Assembly (NCBI GenBank): GCA_030696525.1
Contig: JAUYSB010000106.1
Span: 1 to 36,921 of the forward strand
DNA length: 36,921 bases
Source of the DNA: Hydrogenophaga sp.
GTDB lineage: Bacteria > Pseudomonadota > Gammaproteobacteria > Burkholderiales > Burkholderiaceae_C
Direction of reading: 5' to 3'
Below the pieces are notes generated by a model, which was given only the letters and a program-made list of their open reading frames with translations, did not search any database and was not told the DNA's origin. Below are positions 18,721-28,484 of the stretch, in pieces (the stretch's first letter is position 1; each line of letters begins with the position of its first letter). Position numbers and translations under genes: made by a program.

Positions 18721-20366
18721 TCCGCCCTGCCCGTTTCTTTGCCCTGTCCCTCGTGACCGCCACCCTGCTCGCCGCCTGCGGCGGTGGTGACGACGATGAA
18801 CGCACGCCCGCCAGCCTCACGCTCAGCAAGATCGGCGGCTTCACACACGAGAGCGGCGAAGCCTCGGCCGAGATCACCGCCTTCGATCCGCTGAGCAAAC
18901 GCCTGTTTGTGGTCAACGGCGCGCTGGGCACGGTGGACGTGCTGGACCTCAAGGACCCGACCTCGCCCAAGCTCATCAGCAGCATCGCGGCCAGCAGCCT
19001 GGGCAGCAACCTCGGCGCCGTCAACAGCGTGGCGGTGCACCAGGGCATCGTGGCACTCGCGGTGGAAGCCAGCCCCAAACAGGGCAACGGCATCGTGGCC
19101 TGGGTGCGCGCCAGCGACCTGGCCGTGCTGGGCACCGACACCGTGGGCGCCCTGCCCGACATGGTGACCTTCAGCCCCGACGGCAAACACCTGCTGGTGG
19201 CCAATGAGGGCGAACCCAGCAGCTACAACCAGCCCGACTCGGTGGACCCCGAAGGCAGCGTCAGCCTGATCGCCGTCAGCGGCCTGTCGCCCACGGCCAC
19301 CAGCCTCACGCGCACCGTCACGCAGCTCGGCTTCACGGCCTTCAATGGCCAGATGGACAGCCTGCGCGCAGCGGGCGTGCGCATCTTCGGCCCCGGCGCC
19401 ACCGTGGCGCAAGACCTGGAGCCCGAGTACATCACCGTCTCGGCCGACAGCCGCACCGCCTACGTGACCCTGCAGGAAAACAACGCTGTGGCGGTGGTGG
19501 ACATCGCCAGCAAAAGCATCACCGCCATCAAGCCCCTGGGCACCAAGAACCACAGCCTGCCCGGCATGGGCATGGACGTGAGCGACGAAGACGGCGGCAG
19601 CAACACCAACAGCGGCACGCCGGTCATCAAAATCGCGCCGGTGCCCACCAAAGGCCTGTACCTGCCCGACGCCATCGCCAGCTACCAGGTGGCCGGCACA
19701 ACCTACCTGATCACCGCCAACGAGGGCGATGCGCGCGAGTACGACGGTTTTGAAGAAGAGGTGCGCATCCGCGCCCATTGCGACCAGGGCCTGGACCCGA
19801 CCGTTTTCACCAACGCCGAACAGCTCATCCTCGACAGCAACCTGGGCCGCCTGCGCGTGACCGCCGCCCCCAACGGCAACGTGACCGGCAAAAACGCCGC
19901 CGGCCAGTGCACCGAGCTCTACACCTATGGCGCGCGCTCCTTCACCGTGTGGGATGCCGCCAGCGTGACGCCGGTGTTCGACTCAGGTGATGCCTTCGAG
20001 CAGGCCACCGTGGCCCTGCCCAACGCCAGCTTCAACGCCAGCAACAGCAACAACGACCTGGACGGCCGCAGCACCAGCAAAGGCCCTGAACCCGAAGGCG
20101 TGGCGATCGGCAAGATCGGCAACAAGACCTTTGCCTTCATCGGCCTGGAGCGCGTGGGCGGCGTGATGGTGTACGACGTCAGCACGCCGTCGGCACCGGT
20201 GTACGTGACCTACCTCAACACCCGCGAAGGCGTTGCCGGCGACCGTGGCCCCGAGGGCCTGGCCTTCGTGCCCGCCGCCGATTCGCCCAACGGCAAGCCG
20301 CTGCTCATCGTCGGCAACGAAACCAGCGGCACCACCGCCGTGCTGCAGCTCAACCTGACGTATTGA
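18708..20366 (+). CDS. Choice-of-anchor I family beta-propeller lipoprotein
   Basis: The 552-residue exported lipoprotein has an N-terminal signal with lipobox LLAAC (Cys24), then GGGDDDE. The body is a beta-propeller with repeated strands of the type LFVVNGALGTVDVLDL, MVTFSPDGKHLLVANEGEP, YITVSADSRTAYVTLQENN and PEGLAFVP. It matches the family called choice-of-anchor I, whose members are sometimes annotated as alkaline-phosphatase-like or phytase-esterase-like. No enzymatic residue can be named with confidence. A PHO-box promoter candidate directly upstream suggests induction on phosphate starvation, which would fit a cell-surface phosphoester hydrolase. The gene is convergent with the PhnZ-like gene, overlapping by 17 bases. 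Confidence 0.8.
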   Translation: MHTLIRPARFFALSLVTATLLAACGGGDDDERTPASLTLSKIGGFTHESGEASAEITAFDPLSKRLFVVNGALGTVDVLDLKDPTSPKLISSIAASSLGSNLGAVNSVAVHQGIVALAVEASPKQGNGIVAWVRASDLAVLGTDTVGALPDMVTFSPDGKHLLVANEGEPSSYNQPDSVDPEGSVSLIAVSGLSPTATSLTRTVTQLGFTAFNGQMDSLRAAGVRIFGPGATVAQDLEPEYITVSADSRTAYVTLQENNAVAVVDIASKSITAIKPLGTKNHSLPGMGMDVSDEDGGSNTNSGTPVIKIAPVPTKGLYLPDAIASYQVAGTTYLITANEGDAREYDGFEEEVRIRAHCDQGLDPTVFTNAEQLILDSNLGRLRVTAAPNGNVTGKNAAGQCTELYTYGARSFTVWDAASVTPVFDSGDAFEQATVALPNASFNASNSNNDLDGRSTSKGPEPEGVAIGKIGNKTFAFIGLERVGGVMVYDVSTPSAPVYVTYLNTREGVAGDRGPEGLAFVPAADSPNGKPLLIVGNETSGTTAVLQLNLTY

Positions 20367-20907
20367 GCCGCGCACAGGCCGCCACACGCGGCCAGAAATG
20401 CGCCAGCGGCTCGGTGTCCATGCCGGGCCGCTTGGCGCCTTCGTCCCAGTGGCGCAGGCGCAGCGCGTCCTGCGCAAAGGGCAAAGCGTCGAAGGCCTGG
20501 GCTTGCGCCTCGGTCATCGGCCCACCCTGCAGCACCAGGCTGCGCAACGAGTCTTCGGTCAGCACCTTGAGGTAGGCCGGGTTCAGGCACAGGCGGCGTT
20601 TGGCCGCCACGTGCAAGGCCACCGGCAACACCACCTCATCGCCAAAACAGCGCGCCAGCACCTCGGCGGCCAGCGCCTCGTGGCGGTCGTCCACACCGAT
20701 GGCGCTGGGCGTGCCGAGTTGGCCATGCCACAGGTGGCCGATGTCGTGCAGCAGCGCGGCCACCACCAGCGCATCGCTGGCGCCCGCGCGTTCGGCCAGC
20801 GTGGCGGCCTGCAGGGCGTGTTGCAGGTGCGTCACCGGCTCGCCGGTGTAGCGCTCGTGGCCACGCTGTTTGAGCAGCTGCATCAGGTGTTCCGGGTGTG
20901 TCGTCAT
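20350..20907 (-). CDS. phnZ: PhnZ-family HD-domain phosphonate oxygenase
   Basis: The 185-residue HD protein belongs to the phosphonate-operon-associated HDIG family (TIGR03276). The model PhnZ is a di-iron oxygenase that cleaves (R)-2-amino-1-hydroxyethylphosphonate to glycine and phosphate. Visible ligands and markers are the lid motif YTGE (Tyr20, Glu23), His30, the HD pair in LLHDIGH (His54, Asp55, His58), His76, His99 and Lys103, and the family signature LQGGPMTEAQA followed by RHWDEGAK. All key positions of PhnZ that I can recall appear conserved, so activity is likely. The usual partner PhnY is not in the window. The gene is divergent from the aminophosphonate importer, sharing an 82-base control region. 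Confidence 0.85.
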   Translation of the reverse strand: MTTHPEHLMQLLKQRGHERYTGEPVTHLQHALQAATLAERAGASDALVVAALLHDIGHLWHGQLGTPSAIGVDDRHEALAAEVLARCFGDEVVLPVALHVAAKRRLCLNPAYLKVLTEDSLRSLVLQGGPMTEAQAQAFDALPFAQDALRLRHWDEGAKRPGMDTEPLAHFWPRVAACARLNTSG

Positions 20908-20919
20908 GTTGTCTTGTTT

Positions 20920-20937
20920 CGGTCACGGATGTTTCAT
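20920..20937 (+). promoter_or_regulatory. Weak PHO-box candidate toward the aminophosphonate operon
   Basis: CGGTCAC-ggat-GTTTCAT has the 11-base spacing but matches only 11 of 14 positions. A poor -10 (CACCAT) lies ten bases on at 20948-20953, and the ATG is at 20990. At this match level chance hits are expected in a window of this size. Confidence 0.25.
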
Positions 20938-20951
20938 CTTGGCGCCGCACC

Positions 20952-20969
20952 ATGTCCGGCTGATGACAC
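20952..20969 (-). promoter_or_regulatory. Weak PHO-box candidate toward phnZ
   Basis: On the minus strand GTGTCAT-cagc-CGGACAT matches 11 of 14 positions, with CAAGAT ten bases downstream and the phnZ ATG at 20907. Only its position in the divergent control region of phosphonate genes raises it above chance. Confidence 0.25.
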
Positions 20970-20989
20970 CCACCCCACCGGAGCGCCCC

Positions 20990-22030
20990 ATGCACACCAC
21001 CCCACTGACCCGCCGTTTCCTCATGACCAGCGCCGCCGCGCTGAGCCTGGCCCTGCCGCTGGCCGCACAGGCGCAGGGCAAGACCGAACTGCTGGTGTAC
21101 ACCGCACTTGAAGCCGACCAGATCAAGGCCTACAAGGAAGGTTTCGAGAAGGACCACCCGCAGATTGAACTGAAGTTCGTGCGCGACTCGACCGGCATCG
21201 TGACGGCCAAGCTGCTGGCCGAAAAAGCCAACCCGCAGGCCGATGTGGTGTGGGGCCTGGCCGCCACCTCGCTCAAGCTGCTCGACAAGGAAGGCATGTT
21301 GCTGCCCTACGCCCCCAAGGGCCTGGACGCCATCAAGCCCCACATGCGCGACCCGCGCGCCCAGCCCACCTGGGTGGGCATGAACGTGTGGTCCTCGGCC
21401 ATGTGCGTCAACACCGTTGAAGCCGGCAAGAAGGCCATGCCCGTGCCGAAAAGCTGGGCCGACCTGACGCAGCCCGCCTACAAGGGCCAGATCACCATGC
21501 CGCACCCGGCCAGTTCGGGCACCGGCTACCTGATGGTGGCGGCCTGGTTGCAGATGATGGGCGAACAAAAAGGCTGGGCCTACATGGACGCGCTGCACCA
21601 GAACATGGGCACCTACACCCACTCGGGCAGCAAGCCCTGCCGCCAGGCCGGTGCGGGCGAATACGCCGTGGGCCTGAGCTTTGAATACCGCGCCAACAAG
21701 ACCAAGAAGGAAGGCGCACCAATCGCCATCGTTCTGCCCAGCGAAGGCCTGGGCTGGGACATGGAAGCCACCGGCGTGATGAAAACCAGCAAGAAGCCCG
21801 ACGCCGCCAAGGCCCTGGCCGACTGGGCCGTGACCCGCAAGGCCAACGAGCTGTACGCCAAGAACTTTGCGGTGGTGGCCCTGCCCGGTGTGCAGGAAGC
21901 GCTGGAGTACATCGAAGTAGACGTGGAAAAGCTGCTGGCCAAGAACGACTTTGACTGGGCCGCCGGCAACCGCGAACGCGTGCTGGCCGAATGGAGCCGC
22001 CGCTATGAAGGCAAGGCCGAGAAGAAGTGA
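20990..22030 (+). CDS. phnS: 2-aminoethylphosphonate-type ABC importer, substrate-binding protein
   Basis: This 346-residue periplasmic binding protein has a signal peptide with a twin-arginine-like start (TRRFLM) and hydrophobic core, cleaved near AAQAQG. The mature part begins ELLVYTALEADQIKAYKEGF and contains the ligand-loop elements VRDSTGIVTAKLLAEK, HPASSGTGYL and SFEYRANK, as in the FbpA-like family assigned to 2-aminoethylphosphonate uptake (TIGR03261, PhnS2/AepX type). The start at 20990 has GGAG seven bases upstream. It is the first gene of an operon that includes the ATPase, double permease, a FAD oxidoreductase and PhnX, which supports an aminophosphonate ligand rather than iron. 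Confidence 0.87.
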   Translation: MHTTPLTRRFLMTSAAALSLALPLAAQAQGKTELLVYTALEADQIKAYKEGFEKDHPQIELKFVRDSTGIVTAKLLAEKANPQADVVWGLAATSLKLLDKEGMLLPYAPKGLDAIKPHMRDPRAQPTWVGMNVWSSAMCVNTVEAGKKAMPVPKSWADLTQPAYKGQITMPHPASSGTGYLMVAAWLQMMGEQKGWAYMDALHQNMGTYTHSGSKPCRQAGAGEYAVGLSFEYRANKTKKEGAPIAIVLPSEGLGWDMEATGVMKTSKKPDAAKALADWAVTRKANELYAKNFAVVALPGVQEALEYIEVDVEKLLAKNDFDWAAGNRERVLAEWSRRYEGKAEKK

Positions 22031-22048
22031 GTCGCGCCGGTTGAGCAC

Positions 22049-23177
<1,129 letters not shown>

Positions 23178-23185
<8 letters not shown>

Positions 23186-24875
23186 GCTGCGCGCACCGGC
23201 GCCCGGCCAGATGGCCGCCAGCGGCCTGCAGGACAAACACCTCAGCGGCCTGGCCACCGCACTCATGCTCGGCCTGGGCCTGCTGTTTGTGGTGCTGCCG
23301 GTGTGGGCGCTGCTGCAACGCAGCCTGTGGACGGCCGACGGCGCGTGGCTGGGCCTGAGCCTGTTTGCGCAGTACCTGGAAACCCCGGCCCTGCTCGATT
23401 CGGCCTGGCGCAGCCTGCGCCTGTCCGCGCTGTCGGCGCTGATCTGTGTGGGGCTGGCCTATGTGTACGCCTTCGCGCTCACACAAAGCCAGATGCGCGG
23501 CAAAGGCTTCTTCCGCGCCGTGGCCCTGCTGCCGCTGCTGGCGCCCTCGCTGCTCATGGCCATCAGCCTGGTCTACCTGTTCGGCAACCAGGGCCTGCTC
23601 AAGGGCTGGCTGCCCGGTGGCATCTATGGCGAGACCGGCATCGTCATCGGCTCGGTGTTGTGGACCTTCCCGCACGCACTCCTGGTGTTGCTGACCAGTC
23701 TGGCCACACTCGACGGCCGCCTGCCTGAAGCCGCGCGCACGCTGGGCGCGGGGCCGTGGCGCATCTTCTGGACCGTGACCGTGCCGGCCAGCCGCTACGG
23801 CCTGATGATGGCGCTGGTGGTGGTGTTCGTGCTGGTCATCACCGACTTTGGCGTGGCCAAGGTGATTGGCGGGCAGGCCAACGTGCTGGCCACCGACCTC
23901 TACCGCCAGGTGGTGGGCCAGCAGAACTTCGGCATGGGTGCCGTGGTCAGCGTGTGGTTGCTGCTGCCGGCCGTGGGGGCCTTCTTTTTGGAGCGCCACT
24001 TCCGCCGCCGCCAGGCCGCCAGCCTGGGCGCGCGCGCCAGCGTGTTCCAGCCGCGCCCACACACGCTGCGCGACCACACGCTGCTGGCCGTGTGCGTGCT
24101 GATCGCCCTGGCGCTGCTGGCGGTCATCGCCGTGGCGGTGTTTGCGTCTTTGGCCACCTACTGGCCCTACAACCTGACCCCCGGCTTCAAGAACTACGAC
24201 TTCGACAACATGGACGGCGGCGGCTGGGCCACCTACGGCAACTCGCTGCGCCTGGCCGTCCTGGTGGCGCTGCTGGGCACCGCCGCCGCTTTCGCCAGCG
24301 CGTGGCTGGTGGAAAAACCCCGCCACCACGGCGCCCTGCGGGAGGCCCTCAACCTGGTGCTGGCGCTGCCGCTGGCCGTGCCCGGGCTGGCGCTGGGCCT
24401 GGGCTACATCCTGTTCTTCAACACACCGGGCAACCCGCTGCAAGGGCTGTACGCGAGCATGGCCATTCTGGTCATCTGCACCGTGGTGCACTTCTTTTCG
24501 GTGGCCCACCTCACGCTGCTGGCCGCGCTGCGCCAGCTGGATCGCGAGTTCGAGCTGGTGGCCGAATCGCTCGGCGTGCCGGCATGGCAAACCCTGTGGC
24601 GGGTGCACCTGCCGGTGTGCCTGCCGGCGCTGCTGCAGGTGGCGGGCTTCTTTTTTGTCAACGCCATGACCACGGTGTCGGCGGTGGTGTTTTTGTACGC
24701 GCCACACACGCAGCTGGCCTCGGTGGCCGTGCTCAACATGGACGACGCCGGCGACGTCGCCCCGGCCGCTGCGATGGCGGTGCTGATCTTCCTCACCTCG
24801 GCCGCCGTGCGTGGCCTGTTTGCCCTCGCCTCCCACTTCGCGCTGCAACGCACCCAGGCGTGGCGGCAGCGCTGA
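23178..24875 (+). CDS. phnU: 2-aminoethylphosphonate-type ABC importer, fused double permease
   Basis: The 565-residue inner-membrane permease consists of two tandem BPD_transp_1 units of about six helices each. The first carries an EAA-type loop around EAARTLGAGPWRIFWTVTVP, the second around VAESLGVPAWQTLWRVHLP, both contacting the ATPase. One gene encoding both halves is typical of the TIGR03262 group and of FbpB-like iron permeases. The ATG at 23178 overlaps the end of the ATPase gene by eight bases (MAELRAPAPG); no upstream start is better. The FAD oxidoreductase gene follows after six bases. Confidence 0.88.
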
Positions 24876-24881
24876 AACCTC

Positions 24882-26006
24882 ATGACGAACAACACACACT
24901 TTGACCTGCTGGTGGTCGGCGCCGGCATCGTTGGCCTGGCCCACGCCTGGATGGGCGCGCGGCGCGGCTTGCGCGTGGCCGTGGTGGACCGCCACCACCG
25001 CTGCGTCGGCGCCTCCATACGCAACTTCGGCTTTGTCACCGTCACCGGCCAGGGCGCGGGCGACACCTGGCGGCGCGCCCGCCGCAGCCGCGATCTGTGG
25101 GCCGAGCTGGCGCCGCAAGCCGGCATCCCGGTCTTGCACAAGGGCCTGTGGCTGCTGGCCCAGCGCCCGGCCGCCATGGCCGTGGTGGAAGCTTTTGCCG
25201 ACACCGACATGGGCGCCGAATGCACGCTGCACACCGCCGCGCAGGCGGCCGACCTGGCGCCCGAACTGCGCACCGATGGCGCGGCCGGCGCGCTCTACAG
25301 CCCACACGAATTGCGGGTGGAGTCGCGCGAGGCCATCCCGCAGATCACCGCCTGGCTGGCGCAAGCCCACGGTGTGCAATTTTTCTGGGGTGAAGCCGTG
25401 CAACACGCGGCCGCACCTGTGGTGCAAACCGCCACCCGCGTGCTGCATGCCGAGCGTGTGGTGATCTGCCCCGGCACCGAACTGACTGGCGTGGCCCAGC
25501 CGCACCTGCAACACCACGGCATGGCGCTCACGCGCCTGCAGATGCTGCGCGTGCGCCCCGAACCCGGCTTCAGGCTGCACGCCGCCGTGATGAGCGACCT
25601 GAGCCTGGTGCGCTACACCGGCTACGCCGCGCTGCCCGAAGCAGCGCCGCTGCTGGCCCAGTTGTGCGACGAAGTGCCGCAGAGCCTGGACGACGGCATC
25701 CACCTGATCGCGGTGCAAAGCGCCGACGGCACGCTGGTGGTGGGCGACTCGCACCACAACCACGCCACGCCCGACCCCTTTGGCAGCGAGGCGGTGGACC
25801 GCCGCATCCTGCAGCACCTGCGCGAAACCCTGCAGCTCGGCCAGTGCGAGCTGGTGGAGCGCTGGGTGGGCTACTACCCCACGGGCGCGGGGCGCGACTG
25901 CGTGATCGAAGCCCCCGACGCCGCTACCCGCGTGGTGGTGGTCAGCAGCGGCACCGGGGCCAGCACGGCCTTTGGCATCGCCGAAGACGTTTTTGCCAAC
26001 TGGTGA
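24882..26006 (+). CDS. DAO-type FAD oxidoreductase of phosphonate operons
   Basis: The 374-residue flavoprotein has the FAD-binding VVGAGIVGLAHA at residues 11-22, an acidic strand end (VAVVDRHHR), and the subgroup signature GASIRNFGFVTVTGQ. This fits the glycine-oxidase-like family linked to phosphonate degradation (TIGR03364). Members of such FAD enzymes are reported to oxidise 2-aminoethylphosphonate or its N-methyl form to phosphonoacetaldehyde, bypassing the transaminase PhnW. That fits here, since PhnX follows after 13 bases and no phnW is present. Which amine is preferred cannot be told. The C-terminal FAD motif (VVSSGTGASTAFGIAEDV) is intact. The start ATG is six bases after the permease stop. 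Confidence 0.88.
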   Translation: MTNNTHFDLLVVGAGIVGLAHAWMGARRGLRVAVVDRHHRCVGASIRNFGFVTVTGQGAGDTWRRARRSRDLWAELAPQAGIPVLHKGLWLLAQRPAAMAVVEAFADTDMGAECTLHTAAQAADLAPELRTDGAAGALYSPHELRVESREAIPQITAWLAQAHGVQFFWGEAVQHAAAPVVQTATRVLHAERVVICPGTELTGVAQPHLQHHGMALTRLQMLRVRPEPGFRLHAAVMSDLSLVRYTGYAALPEAAPLLAQLCDEVPQSLDDGIHLIAVQSADGTLVVGDSHHNHATPDPFGSEAVDRRILQHLRETLQLGQCELVERWVGYYPTGAGRDCVIEAPDAATRVVVVSSGTGASTAFGIAEDVFANW

Positions 26007-26019
26007 CAGGAACACACCC

Positions 26020-26835
26020 ATGACTTTCAACACCCTCCAGGCCGTGGTTTTCGACTGGGCCGGCACCGTCATCGACTTCGGCAGCCAGGCGCCCATGGGC
26101 GCGTTTGTCGAGCTGTTCGCGCGCCACAACGTGGCCATCAGCATCGCCGAGGCGCGTGGCCCCATGGGCCTGCCCAAGTGGCACCACATCCAGGCCCTGG
26201 GCCAGCAGCCGCGCATTGCCGCCGCCTGGCAAAACGCCCACGGCCGCCCCTTCAGCGATAGCGACGTGGACGCGCTGTACGAGGAGTTCACCCCCATGAA
26301 CGCCGAGTCGGTCAAGCAACACGCCACGCTGATCGCCGGTGCCGCCGACATGGTGGCCCGCCTGCGCGCGGCCGGCCTCAAGATCGGCTCCACCACCGGC
26401 TACAACCGCCCCATCATGGACACCGTGGTGCCGCTGGCCGCCGCGCAAGGTTTTGCGCCCGACAACCTGGTGTGCGCCGGCGACCTGCCCGAATCGCGCC
26501 CCTCGGCGGCCGGCATGTTGCACACGCTGCAGGTGCTGGGCGGCATCGCCCCCCAACGCGCGGTGAAAGTGGACGACACCCTGCCCGGCCTGCTCGAAGG
26601 CCGCAACGCCGGCGCCTGGACCGTGGCCGTGCTGGCCAGCGGCAACGCCGCCGGCCTGAGCGAAGCGCAGTGGTTCGCCATGGGCGAACCCGAACGCGAC
26701 CTGGTGCGCATGCGCGCCCGCGACGAACTGGCCGCAGCCCAGCCCGACGCCTGGGTGGACACCGTGGCCGACCTCTGGCCCGTGTTGCTGGCGCTGGACG
26801 CACGCGCCACCACCGCACTGGGCCAGCCCGCATGA
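26020..26835 (+). CDS. phnX: Phosphonoacetaldehyde hydrolase (phosphonatase)
   Basis: PhnX cleaves the C-P bond of phosphonoacetaldehyde to acetaldehyde and phosphate. The 271-residue HAD-superfamily protein shows the nucleophile Asp12 in VVFDWAGTVIDFG, the Schiff-base Lys53 in MGLPKWHHI within the cap domain, the motif II threonine in GSTTGYNRPIM, and the DDT at KVDDTLPGLLEGRNAG. Numbering matches the Bacillus cereus enzyme at both catalytic residues, so it should be active. The start at 26020 (MTFNTLQ) is preferred over an in-frame ATG at 25972, which lies inside the FAD gene. Its stop overlaps the PAP2 start by four bases. Confidence 0.95.
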   Translation: MTFNTLQAVVFDWAGTVIDFGSQAPMGAFVELFARHNVAISIAEARGPMGLPKWHHIQALGQQPRIAAAWQNAHGRPFSDSDVDALYEEFTPMNAESVKQHATLIAGAADMVARLRAAGLKIGSTTGYNRPIMDTVVPLAAAQGFAPDNLVCAGDLPESRPSAAGMLHTLQVLGGIAPQRAVKVDDTLPGLLEGRNAGAWTVAVLASGNAAGLSEAQWFAMGEPERDLVRMRARDELAAAQPDAWVDTVADLWPVLLALDARATTALGQPA

Positions 26836-27422
26836 CACCCGCCGACCTGCACAACAACGTGCCGGGCGCCTTCGGCCAGGCCCGCCGCAGCGCATGGGAC
26901 TTGCGCGCCTTCGCCCGCCTGGGCGGCGGCCATGCGGCGCGAACGCTGCCACTGCACGCGGCGCTGCTGATCGCACGCGGCAGCAGTGGCCTGCTGCTGA
27001 TCGTGCTGCTGCTGGCCACGTGGTTGACGGCCGCGCCGTTGGCAAGCGCCACGGTGATCTTGCTGCTGGCAGGCGCCACACAGTACGCCGGCAAACGCCT
27101 GGCCCACCGCCACGGCGCGCCCCGCCCCTACCACCTGGGCCTGAGCCCCAACCACCTGCAACAAGGCGCACGCGGCGGCTGGCCCAGCAGCCACGCGCTC
27201 AGCATGGCCTGCGTGTGTGGCGCGCTGTGGGTGCTTGCGGGCCCCAGCGCGCTGTGGGCGGCCGCTGTGCTGCTCACTCTGGCCACCGGCTGGGCGCGCG
27301 TCTATGCCGGCGCGCATTTCCCGTCCGACGTGTTCGCGGGCTGGGGCCTTGGCCTGGCCAGCGGCTCGCTGGGCATGGCGCTGTGCCTGCCCTGGCTACC
27401 GACCGCCACCGCAATCGCCTGA
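26832..27422 (+). CDS. PAP2-family membrane phosphatase
   Basis: The 196-residue membrane protein has four or five hydrophobic segments and the three PAP2 phosphatase motifs in loose form: KRLAHRHGAPRP, WPSSHALSMA and WARVYAGAHFPSDV. The catalytic histidines (in PSSH and AGAH) are present. Family members dephosphorylate lipid phosphates or undecaprenyl pyrophosphate with the active site on the periplasmic face. Inside this operon it might release phosphate from lipid- or diester-derived substrates; that role is inferred from context only. It starts in the phnX stop (ATGA) and ends four bases before the next ATPase gene, so it is an integral operon member. Confidence 0.8.
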   Translation: MTPADLHNNVPGAFGQARRSAWDLRAFARLGGGHAARTLPLHAALLIARGSSGLLLIVLLLATWLTAAPLASATVILLLAGATQYAGKRLAHRHGAPRPYHLGLSPNHLQQGARGGWPSSHALSMACVCGALWVLAGPSALWAAAVLLTLATGWARVYAGAHFPSDVFAGWGLGLASGSLGMALCLPWLPTATAIA

Positions 27423-27426
27423 ACCC

Positions 27427-28461
27427 ATGGCCGCCATCGAACTGCGCGGTGTCACCAAACACTGGGGCGGCAGCACCGCCCTGCACGGCATTGCTGCGTC
27501 CATTCCGGCTGGAACCTTCTGTGTGTTGCTGGGCCCGTCGGGCTGCGGCAAGTCCACCACCCTGCGCATCCTGGCCGGGCTGGAAACCGCCAGCAGCGGT
27601 CAGGTGCTGATCGGCGGGCGCGACGTGACCGCACTGCCGCCAGCGCAGCGGGGCATCGCCATGGTGTTCCAGAACTACGCGTTGTTTCCGCACCTCAGCG
27701 TGGCCGACAACATCGGCTTTGGCCTGCAAGTGCGCAAGACGCCGGCGGCCGAAGCGCGCCAGCGCCTGCACGAAGCCGCCGAGCTGCTGGGCTTGACACC
27801 GCTGCTGTCGCGCAAGCCGTCGCAGCTCTCGGGCGGGCAGCAGCAGCGCGTGGCACTGGCGCGCGCGCTGGTGGCGCGCGCCCAGGTCTGCCTGATGGAC
27901 GAGCCGCTGTCCAACCTCGACGCCCAGCTGCGGCAGGACATGCGCACCGAACTGCGCGAGCTGCAGCAGCGCCTGGGCCTGACCGTGGTCTATGTGACCC
28001 ATGACCAGGCCGAGGCCATGGCCATGGCCGATCAGGTGCTGCTGCTCAACGCCGGCCGCATCGAACAGGCGGCGCCACCGCGCGCACTCTATGCCGAGCC
28101 GGCCACCCTGTTTGCGGCGCGTTTCATCGGCACGCCGGCCATGAGCGTGTTGCCGACCGGTGCGCTGCCGCCCCACATCGAACGGCCCGCCAACGCCCAC
28201 TGGCTGGGCCTGCGGCCTGAGGCCTTGCGCCTGGCCAACCCGGGCCAGCCAGGTGCCATGCGTGTGAGCGTGCGCGCGCTCGAGTACCTGGGCGCCGACC
28301 TGGTGCTGCACTGCCTGCTGGGGCCACACGCGCTGACCGTGCGCACGCCCGGCCACACCGTGGCCACGCCGGGCCAGCAGCTGGACCTGCAGTGGGCCAC
28401 CCACGACAGCCATTTTTTTGACGCCCAGGGGCGCCGCCTTTCCCCTCCCGCCTCCACCTGA
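27427..28461 (+). CDS. ABC importer ATPase, UgpC/MalK-like
   Basis: This second ABC ATPase of the operon has 344 residues, with Walker A GPSGCGKST (36-44), Q-loop VFQNYALFP, signature LSGGQQQR (134-141), Walker B VCLMDEP (154-160) and switch region VYVTHDQAEAMAMADQ. The C-terminal part is a TOBE domain (LGLRPEAL, VRALEYLGADLVLHCLLG), as in UgpC, MalK and other sugar or glycerol-phosphate importers. It serves the UgpB-like binding protein and two permeases that follow. The start ATG at 27427 lies four bases after the PAP2 stop. Confidence 0.9.
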   Translation: MAAIELRGVTKHWGGSTALHGIAASIPAGTFCVLLGPSGCGKSTTLRILAGLETASSGQVLIGGRDVTALPPAQRGIAMVFQNYALFPHLSVADNIGFGLQVRKTPAAEARQRLHEAAELLGLTPLLSRKPSQLSGGQQQRVALARALVARAQVCLMDEPLSNLDAQLRQDMRTELRELQQRLGLTVVYVTHDQAEAMAMADQVLLLNAGRIEQAAPPRALYAEPATLFAARFIGTPAMSVLPTGALPPHIERPANAHWLGLRPEALRLANPGQPGAMRVSVRALEYLGADLVLHCLLGPHALTVRTPGHTVATPGQQLDLQWATHDSHFFDAQGRRLSPPAST

Positions 28462-28484
28462 CATCCAACCGAAGAAAGCGAACC

